Assembly: GCF_051622035.1 (NCBI RefSeq)
Contig: NC_135360.1
Location: 27,297,206 to 27,361,205, forward strand
Reading direction: 5' to 3'
DNA length: 64,000 nucleotides
From: Arctopsyche grandis
Lineage: Eukaryota > Arthropoda > Insecta > Trichoptera > Hydropsychidae
Below the pieces are notes generated by a model. That model made no database searches. It was not told where the DNA came from and saw only the letters and a list, made by a program, of their open reading frames with translations. Positions within the stretch are counted from its first letter, which is position 1, and the number at the start of each line of letters is the position of its first letter. Positions 37,845-48,046 of this stretch are shown piece after piece. The translations under genes and the position numbers were made by a program.

Positions 37845-38485
37845 CTATACAGATCCGTCACTGTCGGAATCGTCGAATATGGCGTTGTTAATTTCCTTTC
37901 TAATATCGACATTCGATTGACTATCGGTGCTAAGACGATTGTAGCCGATCGCTTCTTGACTTTTAGACTTTTGACTTTTAGGAATGGGCTTGTTGCTACA
38001 CGACCTCATCAACTTGGAGATGGCAAAGTACAAAAGCACACACACGGAGACGAAAGACACGATGCCGAAGAACAAATAGAATCTGTGCAACCAGATCGAA
38101 GTTTCCAATTCGGACATCAAATGTTTCGGATAGCAATATCTCTCGTCTATGTTTCCGTCGTGGGTGAATACTAGTTGTGCATCCTCTGGACATTTCGTGC
38201 ACTGGTAGTCGTATGGACCTGAACAGTTTAGACACGAGTAGTGACAGTTCAGGCATATCTTCGGCTGCTGGGGACGCATCACATTCCTAACGCCATTGGT
38301 CGGTTGTCGTTTCGTTTTCCGGTTTCGTTTCCGGCGCAGAGACGCAGAACCGGAAGTGTTGGGAGAGTTGTCGAGGACAAGTGGCTTGGCTGCTATACGG
38401 GATATGAAAGATTGGCTCGGGAACGTTTTCTCAGGACAACCGGGTAAACATTGACCATCATACAAGTAGTAAGCTTGGTGACATT
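37845..38485 (-). CDS. Fur1: Fur1 exon k: cysteine-rich region, transmembrane segment and sorting tail (last exon)
   Basis: 641 bp, TTTGCCTTTCAG acceptor, phase 1, ending at TGA. The split codon becomes Glu when joined to exon h. Residues 2-22 (CHQAYYLYDGQCLPGCPEKT) form the first furin-like cysteine-rich unit. Residues 51-60 are very basic (RRKRNRKTKR). Residues 76-118 form a second unit (KICLNCHYSCLNCSGPYDYQ, then CTKCPEDAQ and a late Cys). Residues 136-156 are the transmembrane helix (FYLFFGIVSFVSVCVLLYFA). The cytoplasmic tail has a YNRL tyrosine motif and ends FDDSDSDGSV, an acidic Ser cluster. This layout matches vertebrate furin, whose tail uses a YKGL motif and a CK2-phosphorylated acidic cluster for trans-Golgi sorting. 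It is the CRR-type isoform. Confidence 0.9.
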
Positions 38486-39242
38486 CTGAAAGGCAAATGC
38501 AAATGTTTAATTAAAACATTGAAAACATCGTGTTGTATTTTGAAAAATAAAACTCTTCTTAACCAATTTGAATTTAGGTAACGTAAATTTATGTACAAAT
38601 CCAATTCAATTGGTCTTGAAGTGTTTTGTTCCGTTTAATCGGTTCAATTTGAGTGCAATCTTGAGGTACTAGTTACATACGTATGTATATATACCTATAT
38701 AATGTTTTCTCAAGATTTCTCTCATATATCGTGCCGATTGTTGGAGACGAATATTGGCAAACTTAATTTTAAGCACAATTAAACAAAAATGACAAAAAAT
38801 CTGTACAAAAATAAAATAACGTACAAAATAAATGTTTGTATACAAATGGTTAAAATCGTGCAAAACACATTTTCCTCAAAAGTAAGAAAAACTGAAATAA
38901 TTCAAATGTAAAAAAAAAATCAGAAAATTAACCAGTTGTAAATAAAATAGTAGTAGGTGAGAACCAGAAAGCAGGTAAGAATTGTGTTGGGTATAATTAA
39001 TTAAAAATAATTAGTATACTAGAAAGTACATACATATGATGATAGATAGAGTGGAGAAGTAAATTAAATAATAAGCACTAATGTTAATAATAAAACAAAT
39101 AATATTATGTTAAAACTAAAAAATTGCAAGATTGTTTATTATATAAAGCATAGTGAGGCTAAAGCTTGCATTATGTGAGTCATACTATATACAGAGCTTT
39201 ATGATAAAATATTGATTTTTTTCATTCATATAATTATAATTT
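38486..39242. other. Fur1 intron, AT-rich
   Basis: Start of the region between exon j and exon k. AT-rich without recognised repeats or coding potential. Confidence 0.5.
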
Positions 39243-39312
39243 TTCCATTGTGGCGCATTAGGAATTCCTGTAATGCTACAATGGTCCAAACTTTAAATAA
39301 ATAAATAATATC
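39243..39312 (+). repeat. Short LINE/SINE 3' tail with hairpin, family D
   Basis: CATTGTGGCGCATTAGG, then TCCTGTAATGCTACAATG, forms a hairpin and is followed by TAAATAAATAAATAA. A second copy lies at 44947-45018. Confidence 0.55.
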
Positions 39313-39326
39313 TACAATACATTTAA

Positions 39327-39621
39327 GAGGGCTGGACCCCATCGCCTTGTCCAAACGTATTTTAGACTTCTCCCATCCTCAATTATGGCACTAGATAAAT
39401 TATTTTTTAATATGCTATTTATGTCCACCATAGGCATGTTTGTATTTTTTATTTTTTTTGATTAATCAAAAAATCAAGAATCAAAAAAATAAAATAAAAA
39501 ACGGAAACATGCCTATGGTGGATATCCATAACATATTAAAAAATGATTGCTCTAGTGCCATAATTGAGGAAGGGAGAAGTCTAATACGTTTGTATGAAAA
39601 AGGCGCTGGGGTCCAGCCCTC
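39327..39621. mobile_element. Foldback MITE flanked by TTAA
   Basis: Two arms of about 120 bp are near-perfect inverse copies. The left arm begins GAGGGCTGGACCCCAT and the right arm ends CTGGGGTCCAGCCCTC, with a T-rich loop in the middle. TTAA lies directly outside both ends (39323-39326 and 39622-39625), the target duplication of piggyBac-type and some other elements. It has no ORF of its own. Confidence 0.75.
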
Positions 39622-39959
39622 TTAAGTACATGTGAGTTGTATAATAAAGCAGTATATTTATAAATAAAAATAAAGCAAAATATAACTATGATAAGGAAGT
39701 TCTATCTATTTCAAACCAAAAATAAATATTGCTTTTGAACAAATTTAATTGAAATTATATCCAAACCAATAAGACGCTTTATATGAATTTGAATTCGTAT
39801 AGACGCAGAAGGGTTAACACAAAAAAAAAAACAACAACAACATCGATATACCAAACTAAGCAAAAAAACACAAAAAAATAAGAAAAAAATAAACATATGT
39901 TATTAAAAAAAAAACAATATGTACAAGTTGCTTAAAAAAATGTACAAAGAGTTGAGGAG

Positions 39960-40230
39960 AGTCGATGTTATGAACTCACCCTCGCTTTGCTACGTCGACG
40001 AGAATTACGTGAATGAAAAATAGTCGTCGCCCCCACATATTCTCTTCTCAATCTAATATGGACGTGGGGGGGGGAGGGAGGAGACGGAGATAATCCAGAT
40101 GCATTCTAGTTTTCGATTCGGAATGCAGTTTCAATTCGATTAGTGGTGTCGCCATTTGCGAAAGCTTTCGTTCGGTTTATCGATGCGAGTAGAGGTAACC
40201 GCCACCTGTTAACTCAACAGTGAATACAAA
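39960..40230. promoter_or_regulatory. GC-richer intronic island of unknown role
   Basis: The only clearly GC-richer stretch between exons k and j, with a G-run at 40066-40074. On minus it holds a good splice donor (GCGAGG/GTGAGT at 39980) and an acceptor-like GAGTTAACAG before 40207, but no long frame. It may be a conserved intronic regulatory element or hold small alternative exons. Confidence 0.3.
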
Positions 40231-40593
40231 TAACAGACCAACAGAAAACAAAAGCTTTGTACTTTGACTTTGTACCATTCCAACTACCGGTTAAATTGCA
40301 CTACTTACATACACTATTATGTATATAATATATGTGTGTATGTGTGTGAGTGTGGGTGTGATTTAGCGGCGGGGGATTAATGTGTTAAATCGGCAATCAT
40401 CTGATGATCGGAATCGCTAACAAACAGATGTGAGAAGAAATACAGTCAAATTATATTATAATATGTAAATAATAAAGAATGTTAACTTTCACTGGAAACG
40501 ATCAAGTATAAATAAAGAATGGAAAAAAGAAACATCTTAGATAAACAAAAAAGTAAATTCGCATCGTATTGTATTGAGAGGAATGGATTATAT

Positions 40594-41285
40594 CAGGGGT
40601 TCTTAACTTTTTTGAGCCGCGGTCAAGATTTGAGCAACGGTTTGGTTTTGCGTCTCGAAATATATTACTTACATTGCTGATAACAATAAATTTTATTAAT
40701 GTGAACTTTGACTTTGTATTAATATTGAAAGATCATCAAAGCATAGACAAGGTTATCTTCAGGTGAATTCATACATAAATGTACATACATATGTATTTAT
40801 TTCAAAGACAAAAATCGGAAAGATAAGTTGCACAAATAATAAATAATATTATATGTACATATGATGGCGTCAGTAATTTTTACGAAAATTTTGTGATTAT
40901 AGTGTATATACATATGTATGTATGTACATATGTACATGAACCGTATATTGTTTTTAATATATTTTGACAGACAATTGTCAAGCAGTCAGTAACTGATATA
41001 TAACTAGCTGATAGTCTATCGAATGAAGTTACTGACCAAATAAATACAATGTATATATTGCGACTTTATCTATGTATGTGGTAAATATGGATGAAATTTT
41101 GTGACAGAGTGAAAATTCGACCTTGAGATTTTGACTGATTTGAACTCAGAATCAATCATTGATCACATTTTAAATATTTAAAATGTAAAAAACCATGTGA
41201 ACTGTATAAGAGGTAAGTAAAAACTAATATGAACCTCGTAAAAATACTCACATCAGGTTGCGACTCATAAGTTAAGAACCACTAC
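40594..41285. mobile_element. hAT-like element with CAGGGGTTCTTAACTT ends
   Basis: The left end CAGGGGTTCTTAACTT and right end AAGTTAAGAACCACTA are inverted repeats of the widespread hAT type (CAGKGGTTCTYAA). About 690 bp, no transposase frame. The part at 40960-41180 resembles, inverted, the end of the CTTCCGGTTG family. Confidence 0.65.
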
Positions 41286-43556
41286 ATATATTACACGAAG
41301 GACGAAAAAAATATGGAAAAAACATATTAACAAAAGAATAAGATAGAAAAAAAAATTACATAACAGGGTGTTATCGACAATAAAACAATTGAATTATTTT
41401 ATGTATTAAAACATTTCACAGTTTATTGTATTATTTAAGTCTTTCATAGATAATGGTAATTTATTTTACTTAATTCATATTTCAAATATACAGATTTCCG
41501 CGAAGTTTTCCATTCACATTAATTTTAATGAAAAATAAAATGCGGCATACAAACGAACAATCAATTTAAGACGATTTCTTTATCATATATAATACATTAT
41601 ATGTAAAAAAAATGTTAATTTTAGGAACCAATCAAATGTCTCAGGTGTAGTAAGTATGCAAGTATAAAAAAATGTTCAATAAATAAAAATATTTAAAAAT
41701 AAACAGTAACAATAAGTCAATCTAAACAATGACATAACACAGTTTTAAATATTTCCATTACAACAAAAAGTAATATAATATACATTAGGATTTGCAGGAA
41801 TAATATATGTATATATGTATTGGTAACACGTGTAAAAATCAAGTATTATTGATAAGTAAGTACGTTTAAAAATATGCAATTGTATCTAAATAAAATATTA
41901 TCATGTCGTTATCATCGAATTGTACATAATAAAGTAATAATATTACTCAAATATAATATAGATATTATATTTTCCATATATCACTGGTACTAAAATATCA
42001 CAAATTATATTATCTGACGTAATCAAAGCCGTACTAAAGTTTTTTTTTATAAAATAAATTATCATTAAAATAAAATAAATATAAGTATAATCCAACTACA
42101 CGTTGTGACGGCTTCAATTAATAATCAATAAAAATTAATTAATAAGAAATAAAAAAAAAGATTAAACAGACATTTCAATACATTTTATAATAATGATTGG
42201 TTTATATTGTAACTTAAAAATTATAATAAAAGATTGAATTGATTTTAAAGAAATAAAAAGCATAATTACATACATACATGTCTTTGGAAAATAGGATCCA
42301 AAGGTTTGATAGAATGAAAAAATAAGAATTTCGACGACATCGTATTCTAAATATACGTATAAACATAATTACAATAGTTAATTAAGCGACTGGTCAGTTC
42401 AATTTTTTTTTTGACGAATTACACACGAACGAGTACAATTTATATTTACATATTTTATTATAATTACAGGTTGGTGACATTGATTATGCTTATTTCGTAT
42501 TAAAAATTAGAAATTTCACCGCGAATTTTTACTAATATTAATAGTACTTAATTGCACTTGATATCGTGTAGGCAAATATAAAATTATCAATATCGATCCG
42601 ACTTTCTTAAAAAAATTTTGGCATATTTAAAAATCGTCACGCTTACACAGATATATATGTATGTACATAAATAGATTTGAGTCACTCTTTTACTCAAAAA
42701 ATTAAAAAAAAAAACATTTATAAAAAAGAGTGATCAGATTACGTTCAATCGCAAATTGCAAAACACGGCGGAATTTACGATATTTTTGTGCGAAATGAAG
42801 AATGTTTTTTTTTATTATTTATTTTTTGATACAATACAATCTACGCGGAAAATTTGGCATGCGAGTTTTCCGTTTCACAGTATTGTAATTATAATCACTC
42901 AATCATACAAAACCTACCATAATCGCTAAAAATAACTACGGTTGATTATTTTCATAATTATAATATTAATTAATAAAAATTGGCACTGTACAACTTGAAC
43001 ACATATATGAAATTTATACGCATATACATAATACATCAAGTTTCCACCATACATTTTTTTACAACAGTTAAATTAATTGCCGTCTTTGGATCAACTAACG
43101 ATTAATTAATACATAATATAGTACATAAAATTTAAGTGAAGATTAAATATAATAAAAAAATACTTACATAAGAATTGATAAGAATTGGTCAATACATAAA
43201 CTTATAGATATTAAATTTAAATAAGAATCACAAAATAGGAATATAAATGCATTCAACAAAGATCATTGCGAACAAAGTTCGCATTGTAATAATTTTGTAT
43301 AATTTAAACTAAAGAATATTGATATTCTTTCCATTTTAATATAAAATTTTGATTACATAAAATAAGCTTTGAACGAATCAGCAACATTCAACTATTCACA
43401 TGATAAAAAGTTAATAGCAAATGTATTCAATTTTTCTTATTTGAAATTAAAAGCCGAAATCATCCTTTTTTTATTACAAAGTAAATTGCGTCAATCTTTG
43501 GAATAACGTACGAAATAGAAAAAAAAGGATCACATATAAGAAAGGGAATCATTTTT
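41286..43556. other. AT-rich, no gene (intron or 3' untranslated sequence of Fur1)
   Basis: More than 2 kb of very AT-rich DNA without repeats or ORFs. Depending on the isoform it is intron (h to k) or lies past the 3' end (exon j). Confidence 0.5.
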
Positions 43557-43562
43557 TTTAAT
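43557..43562 (-). terminator. Candidate poly(A) signal ATTAAA for exon j
   Basis: ATTAAA on the minus strand about 130 nt after the exon j stop codon. A canonical AATAAA follows at 43475-43470, about 217 nt after the stop. Both distances suit a 3' end of a transcript, but such hexamers are common in DNA this AT-rich. Confidence 0.3.
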
Positions 43563-43691
43563 ACATAATAAAACCTACAATCACAAATGAACGTGTGTCA
43601 CGTTAAAACTATGATATTGATTGGTTGTAGATTTTTTTTAGAAATTAACTAGCTAATAATTCACAAAATTGAAAATCATCGAACGTTCACA

Positions 43692-44348
43692 TTATCGAAC
43701 TGATTGTGAGTGTGGATCGCATGATCGCGACGTTGTTGAGTGCAACTTATAAAAGAAATGACTAACGTCTAGGACACCCTGTGCATGCGAATTCGCCAAC
43801 GCTCCGTTCCAGCACGACGATGAAGATTGCGAAAGTTCGCAAGATGAACATAGGAACGAATTCGTACCGATGCTGGCTGAAGAGTTCACGTCTACGATAA
43901 CAACTATCTTAAACCTATTGTTTGATACAGACGGACGATACGTGGCGGAAGTCGAGTCCGATCTCTGACTAAAATTTACGATTGTCATTGTTTCGGCGTT
44001 ACAGTTCTGAAACACTATTGCACTTTTGTCGATGAGGCATTTGCGATGTTCGCACGTGGATATTATCGTATAATCGGCGTGACTTCTCGGCGATTGGTTC
44101 GCGATTTTGCAAGACTGCGAGACGGATGATCTTCTGTGTGGCTTCCTCTCGGGAGATTGTCGGCTTGTGAGACGCATATCGGAATTGTTGATTGCATAGT
44201 ACATGACAAGAATAAATAAACACAAACCTATGCAGTGTTGGGGCTGTGACGAAACGTAATTTAAGCATCCGGATGACGATGATGGTGGGAATTCATTGTT
44301 TTCGGATGGACCGCCAGGATGCAATTCTATCTTTCTCCCTTCGACAAC
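43692..44348 (-). CDS. Fur1: Fur1 exon j: short transmembrane C-terminus (last exon)
   Basis: 657 bp from a TTTATTTTGAAAG acceptor (phase 0) to TAA; 218 residues. It begins VVEGRKIELHPGGPSENNEF. Residues 28-53 (GCLNYV, then HCIGLCLFILVMYYAI) are a hydrophobic anchor with flanking Cys, and resemble the anchor in the short Drosophila Fur1 isoform (Cys, spacer, Cys-Leu-Gly-Leu, hydrophobic run). A Ser/Thr/Asn-rich tail of about 160 residues follows, including QSPERKPHRRSS and CSSCELSQSSSSCW. This tail is much longer than the Drosophila one and its biological reality is less certain. Joined to exon i it gives a membrane-bound furin without a cysteine-rich region. Candidate poly(A) signals are listed separately. 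Confidence 0.75.
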   Translation of the reverse strand, partial: VVEGRKIELHPGGPSENNEFPPSSSSGCLNYVSSQPQHCIGLCLFILVMYYAINNSDMRLTSRQSPERKPHRRSSVSQSCKIANQSPRSHADYTIISTCEHRKCLIDKSAIVFQNCNAETMTIVNFSQRSDSTSATYRPSVSNNRFKIVVIVDVNSSASIGTNSFLCSSCELSQSSSSCWNGALANSHAQGVLDVSHFFYKLHSTTSRSCDPHSQSVR

Positions 44349-44395
44349 CTTTCAAAATAAAAACAACAATCAATCAGTTACATTATTGTATATCA

Positions 44396-44830
44396 TCATA
44401 TATACATATATATAAAGACGGTAATCTGTGTGTCCTAACGCTAGCCGAACATAATGAATGAATCGATAAAAAGCCTATACTTTGTATAAATTCTCATTCG
44501 GAGTCGATCCGGCGAACCCTCACGCGAAAACAAATATCCTCTTATAGGTATACCTGAGTTCAGAGACTTAGCCGTGAAACCATCGTCGAATATTCAAATA
44601 GTTCTTTTTTTTTAAACATTAATTTAAGTTTTTCGGTCTCGCCATATAAAAATACGAAATTATAATAATTTTATTTAGCGAGATTTTGAATTATTTTTTT
44701 TTGTTTTCATATTAAACGATATTTGAAAAATAAAATTAATTCAATGTTTCGGACCGACCGCGGATCGAACCTGGGCCGCTCAGTTGCTTGACTGGGCTTT
44801 ATACCATATTACATCACGACGGCTGACAAA
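44396..44830 (-). repeat. Two-unit (dimeric) tRNA-derived SINE, copy 2
   Basis: Inverse of 15950-16400 over its full length. The first unit has a perfect B-box (GGATCGAACC at 44762-44771 on plus). The second unit's box region is at 44505-44600, and the end block TCGATTCATTCATTATGTTC lies near 44450. It has inserted in the intron between exons i and j, antisense to plus and in the same orientation as Fur1. Confidence 0.75.
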
Positions 44831-44946
44831 GATCGGGGTTTGTTTATGCATAATTATTATTATTTTTTTTATTTTATCATGTTTTTCTGCTTTTGCTTTT
44901 TTCTCTTTATTTTATTTTTTGTTTTTCTTCTTTATCAAATGTAGGC

Positions 44947-45018
44947 CATTGTGGCGCATTAGGTTCTTCCTGTAATGCCACAATGATCCAAAAAAACTAT
45001 AAATGAATAAATGAATAA
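44947..45018 (+). repeat. Short LINE/SINE 3' tail with hairpin, family D
   Basis: CATTGTGGCGCATTAGG, then CCTGTAATGCCACAATG, then AAATGAATAAATGAATAA. The hairpin CATTGTGGC/GCCACAATG is perfect in this copy. Upstream is a T-rich stretch; no body of an element is recognisable. Confidence 0.55.
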
Positions 45019-45892
45019 TTGTGGATATTGGGTTTTGTAAATTAAACATATGTACATTTTTGCTTACGTCACGCGATGTAAAAATGCGTACTTTTCATAT
45101 TATCCGATTCCGATTCGGATTTCAACTTCGGGTTTTATAATTTTATTATTATTTTTTATTGCACGATTTAATTGACATAACCGTTTCCCGATTTATGTTT
45201 CAGTTCCGATTCCAATTAATTATTACTATTCATATTGTAACTTTATTTTAAATCAGGTATCAATCCGAAAGCACCCGGTGAAATTTCAACGGGCATAAAA
45301 CTAGTATCAAATGTATCCTTATCGAAAGACACGATTATGTTTGAAGAGCTTTAAGTGAATATAGAAACAAAATCACTAAACACATTTACAACGATTAATC
45401 TATGCTTTTAGGCTTTGTATCTCAATCATTTTCTTTTGCAATTACAATATATCTTTTCGTTTAGGTTTTAGTATAATATGTATGTATATAAATAGTCGAA
45501 CCGATCTAGCTTGAGACTTAAGTTCACATTCACTCCCCACTCCACCCGCGATGGCCAATTACATTTCGTTTCAGTTTCGAATTGCGTTTTGGTCAAGAAA
45601 TACAACATAGTTCGTGCGTATAGTGTACGGTAGAATTTGACTTTCAGTTTTGAGTTTGTATTTCGTATTTTAAAATATTTACAATAATAAAATTTTAATA
45701 TAAAATATGTAAGTTGTTGATATTATTAATTTATTTATGGAATACGTACTTAAGTATGTATATATTTTATATTAACAGATGTTTTTATTTTCATTTTAGG
45801 GATAGTAAAGCTTACAGTATTATTATTAAAGACTCGTATTGAATTATATTGTAATAATATTATATAGTTAAATAAGAAATAAAAAAATAATT
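45019..45892. other. Fur1 intron, AT-rich
   Basis: No repeat or coding sequence recognised; a slightly GC-richer patch at 45530-45650. Confidence 0.45.
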
Positions 45893-46047
45893 TTACGGCC
45901 TTTCAATGTTACAACACATTGCACGAATACGACAGCATTCTCGGTTCTCGTAAGCCTCACGCTACATCGGATCGACTATAATATGATATTTTGGATTATT
46001 GATGAAACGCAATATACACCGATCATCAACCTTTTCGATTCATAACA
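45893..46047 (-). CDS. Candidate extra Fur1 alternative terminal exon (uncertain)
   Basis: A base-composition island inside the intron between exons i and j. A good acceptor (AATCGTTTCACAG) ends just before 46047. Read in phase 0, as exon i requires, it gives CYESKRLMIGVYCVSSIIQN and a stop at 45976. A second possible acceptor (GATGTAG, before 45961) gives REAYENRECCRIRAMCCNIE then RP and a stop at 45893; this reading has four Cys in 22 residues. Either could end an isoform after exon i. I recognise neither tail. Acceptor, frame match and composition are seen in the sequence; that it is an exon is inference. Confidence 0.3.
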
Positions 46048-46453
46048 CTGTGAAACGATTCGGAAATAAATGGATAAATTACGTCGTGAAATCGAGCTAG
46101 TAAAGGTATGTACCGAAGAACACTTATATAATGAGCTTTCAGAGTTTGAAATATGATATTTTTCAAAAATATAAAAACGAGTTATATAAATCTGATTCTC
46201 GAAGTAATAAAATAACACCGCCAACTTATAATAATACTCATTTACATATTATACATAAATTTTCACATTATAAAAGCGTGTTGTAAAATTATATTAGGCA
46301 TGTTTTAAATGTATGGAAAATAAATACGTTTAAGATCAATATATGCAATTGGCAATACTTTTAAAAATCGTTTTTGCGAGGAGAAAATACGCTTTCATCT
46401 AATAAAAAAATATATGAATTTCTTTTTTAATAATAGTATGATTGTGTTTTTAC

Positions 46454-46641
46454 CTTTGTGTCTCTAGATTTTCCTTCATAAATTTCATCATCTAAAGAAT
46501 TGTGTTGCCCAGCTTCACCTTCCCCATCGCCCATTTCTCCAGCAATGTTCAAAGGCTTATTGGGTTTTTTAGGAACATAGTCATCGGGTTGTGCTGGAGT
46601 GTCAGTTCCATAAAATATCATGTCCCAATTTAAAAATTGGG
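46454..46641 (-). CDS. Fur1: Fur1 exon i: second copy of the P-domain end strand
   Basis: 188 bp, TTTATTATTTCAG acceptor, phase 1 in, phase 0 out (ACAAAG/GTAAAA). It encodes AQFLNWDMIFYGTDTPAQPD, then DYVPKKPNKPLNIAGEMGDG and EGEAGQHNSLDDEIYEGKSR. NWDMIFYGT repeats the strand already present at the start of exon h (EWSLQFYGT). Known Drosophila Fur1 isoform 1 also has both versions in one protein. The exon could be spliced after exon h, or directly after exon g, where it would complete the P domain and remove the long linker. The rest is acidic and hydrophilic. It can only continue into a phase 0 acceptor, which exon j provides. Confidence 0.85.
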
Positions 46642-47008
46642 CTGAAATAATAAAAAAAAATCAATTAATAAACTACGCCATACTTTAATAAAAATATGTT
46701 GTATATTTTGAAAGAAAATAAATTAAAGGGCAAATATAAATTTAAAATAAATATATAAAAAAAACACTATACATAGCTTATACAAACATGCAAAACATAA
46801 ATATAAAAAAAACAATGCCTAGTAAAATACATAAAGGAAGTGAAAATATGAGCTGAGGACGAAAGTTTGAAATAAAATTAAACGAAAAAAAAAAGTACAA
46901 ATACATAGGGGTATTAAAAAATAAAAATAAAATCGTAGGATGCAGCAACCAAATAAACTCGAGTCTACAAATCAAAACTTGTGTGTTTGGTTAAATCGTA
47001 GTAAGTAC

Positions 47009-48046
47009 CCTTGTCGTCTGCAGCGATTCTGGAATCGTGATATCCTCTCTCCATTTCGCTATCCAGCGAATCCTGCGGAACCAACCCTCCCAAATACATT
47101 TCGGGATGAAACTGCGACAGAGGGGGATGCTGTCTGGATGGCTTGTTGCCGATGACCTCCACCTTGGGATACGGGAACAGAGCCGGATAAATGTGTTGAG
47201 CTTTCGGGTACTTTTGGAACAGAGATGGAATCTTCGAGTTCATAACCGCTACGTGTCCATCCGGAGGTTGGTCGATGAAAATGAACCCTTGGAAATTCGG
47301 AGGGTTCGTCGAGACATCGTCTAGAGATGAGGTGGTCTGGTAGGGTTTGGTCGTCGGTACGAATTTCTCGGTCGCTCTGAATTCTGATTTTTTGGCTGTG
47401 GTTTCGTACTTGTATATGTGGCTGTCTGGCTTGAGGTTCAGATCGATGTTCGGTTGCTTGGATACGTTCTTTTGAATTTTCGTCGTTTGTACGAAAGTCG
47501 ACGGGTCCAGGTTGTTTGCCTTGAAGGGTTTCGTAGTTTTGTCCAATTTTAATGCCCTGGTCGTGTTCGGCAGGGGTGTTATTCCGAGTTTCGGTTTTTC
47601 CGTTGCGAATAACGCCTGATGAGGTGTAGTCCTGGATGCTCCTGATTGTCTCGAATCGGTCTGTCTCTGAGGACCCTTTCCGTTTCCGTAATGCTTGTTG
47701 TACATCGAAGTTTTGTTCGTGATGCCCCTCAAACTGGTGACGGTAGGCCTAATGGAAGACTTGTTTTTGTTTGCCTGAGAGTTTCTATGCGAGTTTTTTA
47801 GATTTTTGTTTTTTCTCGGGTTTCCGTTCGTGTTCACCACGTACGGGGGTGAAACGTTAAAACCTTGTTGTCCCTTTCCTGAATTTTTACTCCTATGTTT
47901 GTTAGTTGGTATCGGTAAAGGCACTAAGACGGCTTGGGATATGTTTATTTTGTAATGAATGTTATTGTAAGGACTAGGGTCGTTCTTATCTGCCGGGATA
48001 GATGTTCCGTAAAATTGAAGCGACCATTCTAGAAGTGTTGCTCGGC
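47009..48046 (-). CDS. Fur1: Fur1 exon h: P-domain last strand plus long hydrophilic linker
   Basis: Opens with GRATLLEWSLQFYGTS, the final P-domain strand, then about 330 residues rich in Asn, Lys, Ser, Thr and Pro with N-glycosylation sequons (NIS, NKS, NKT, NTT). Later parts include SKIPSLFQKYPKAQHIYPAL and MERGYHDSRIAADDK. From the established Fur1 family, Drosophila Fur1 has a similar Asn/Ser/Thr-rich linker that ends in an IPxLFxxY-like segment. The linker probably acts as a glycosylated stalk. The proposed donor is AAGG/GTACTTAC at 47009, weak but phase 1, fitting exon i (gives Ala) or exon k (gives Glu). If it is not used, the frame runs on 14 codons to a stop at 46965, which would give a soluble, secreted enzyme. 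The ORF also runs upstream into the intron as far as 48116, which is read-through, not coding. Confidence 0.88.

Noticed and set aside
37917..38447. Plus-strand ORFs of 85 and 68 codons and minus-strand 86-codon ORF
   Set aside because: Shadows of Fur1 exon k, whose frame has furin-like cysteine spacing, a membrane helix and sorting motifs.
39960..40140. A larger coding exon ending at the 39980 donor
   Set aside because: In the frame that would join exon k, a TAG lies just before the last ten bases. The open frame ends in phase 0 and cannot join exon k.
47037..47324. 95-codon plus-strand ORF
   Set aside because: Antisense shadow of Fur1 exon h.
46454..48046. Exons h and i as strictly mutually exclusive exons
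   Set aside because: The phase 1 donor at 47009 lets h splice into i, and the known short Drosophila Fur1 isoform contains both strands. Exclusive use is possible but not required.
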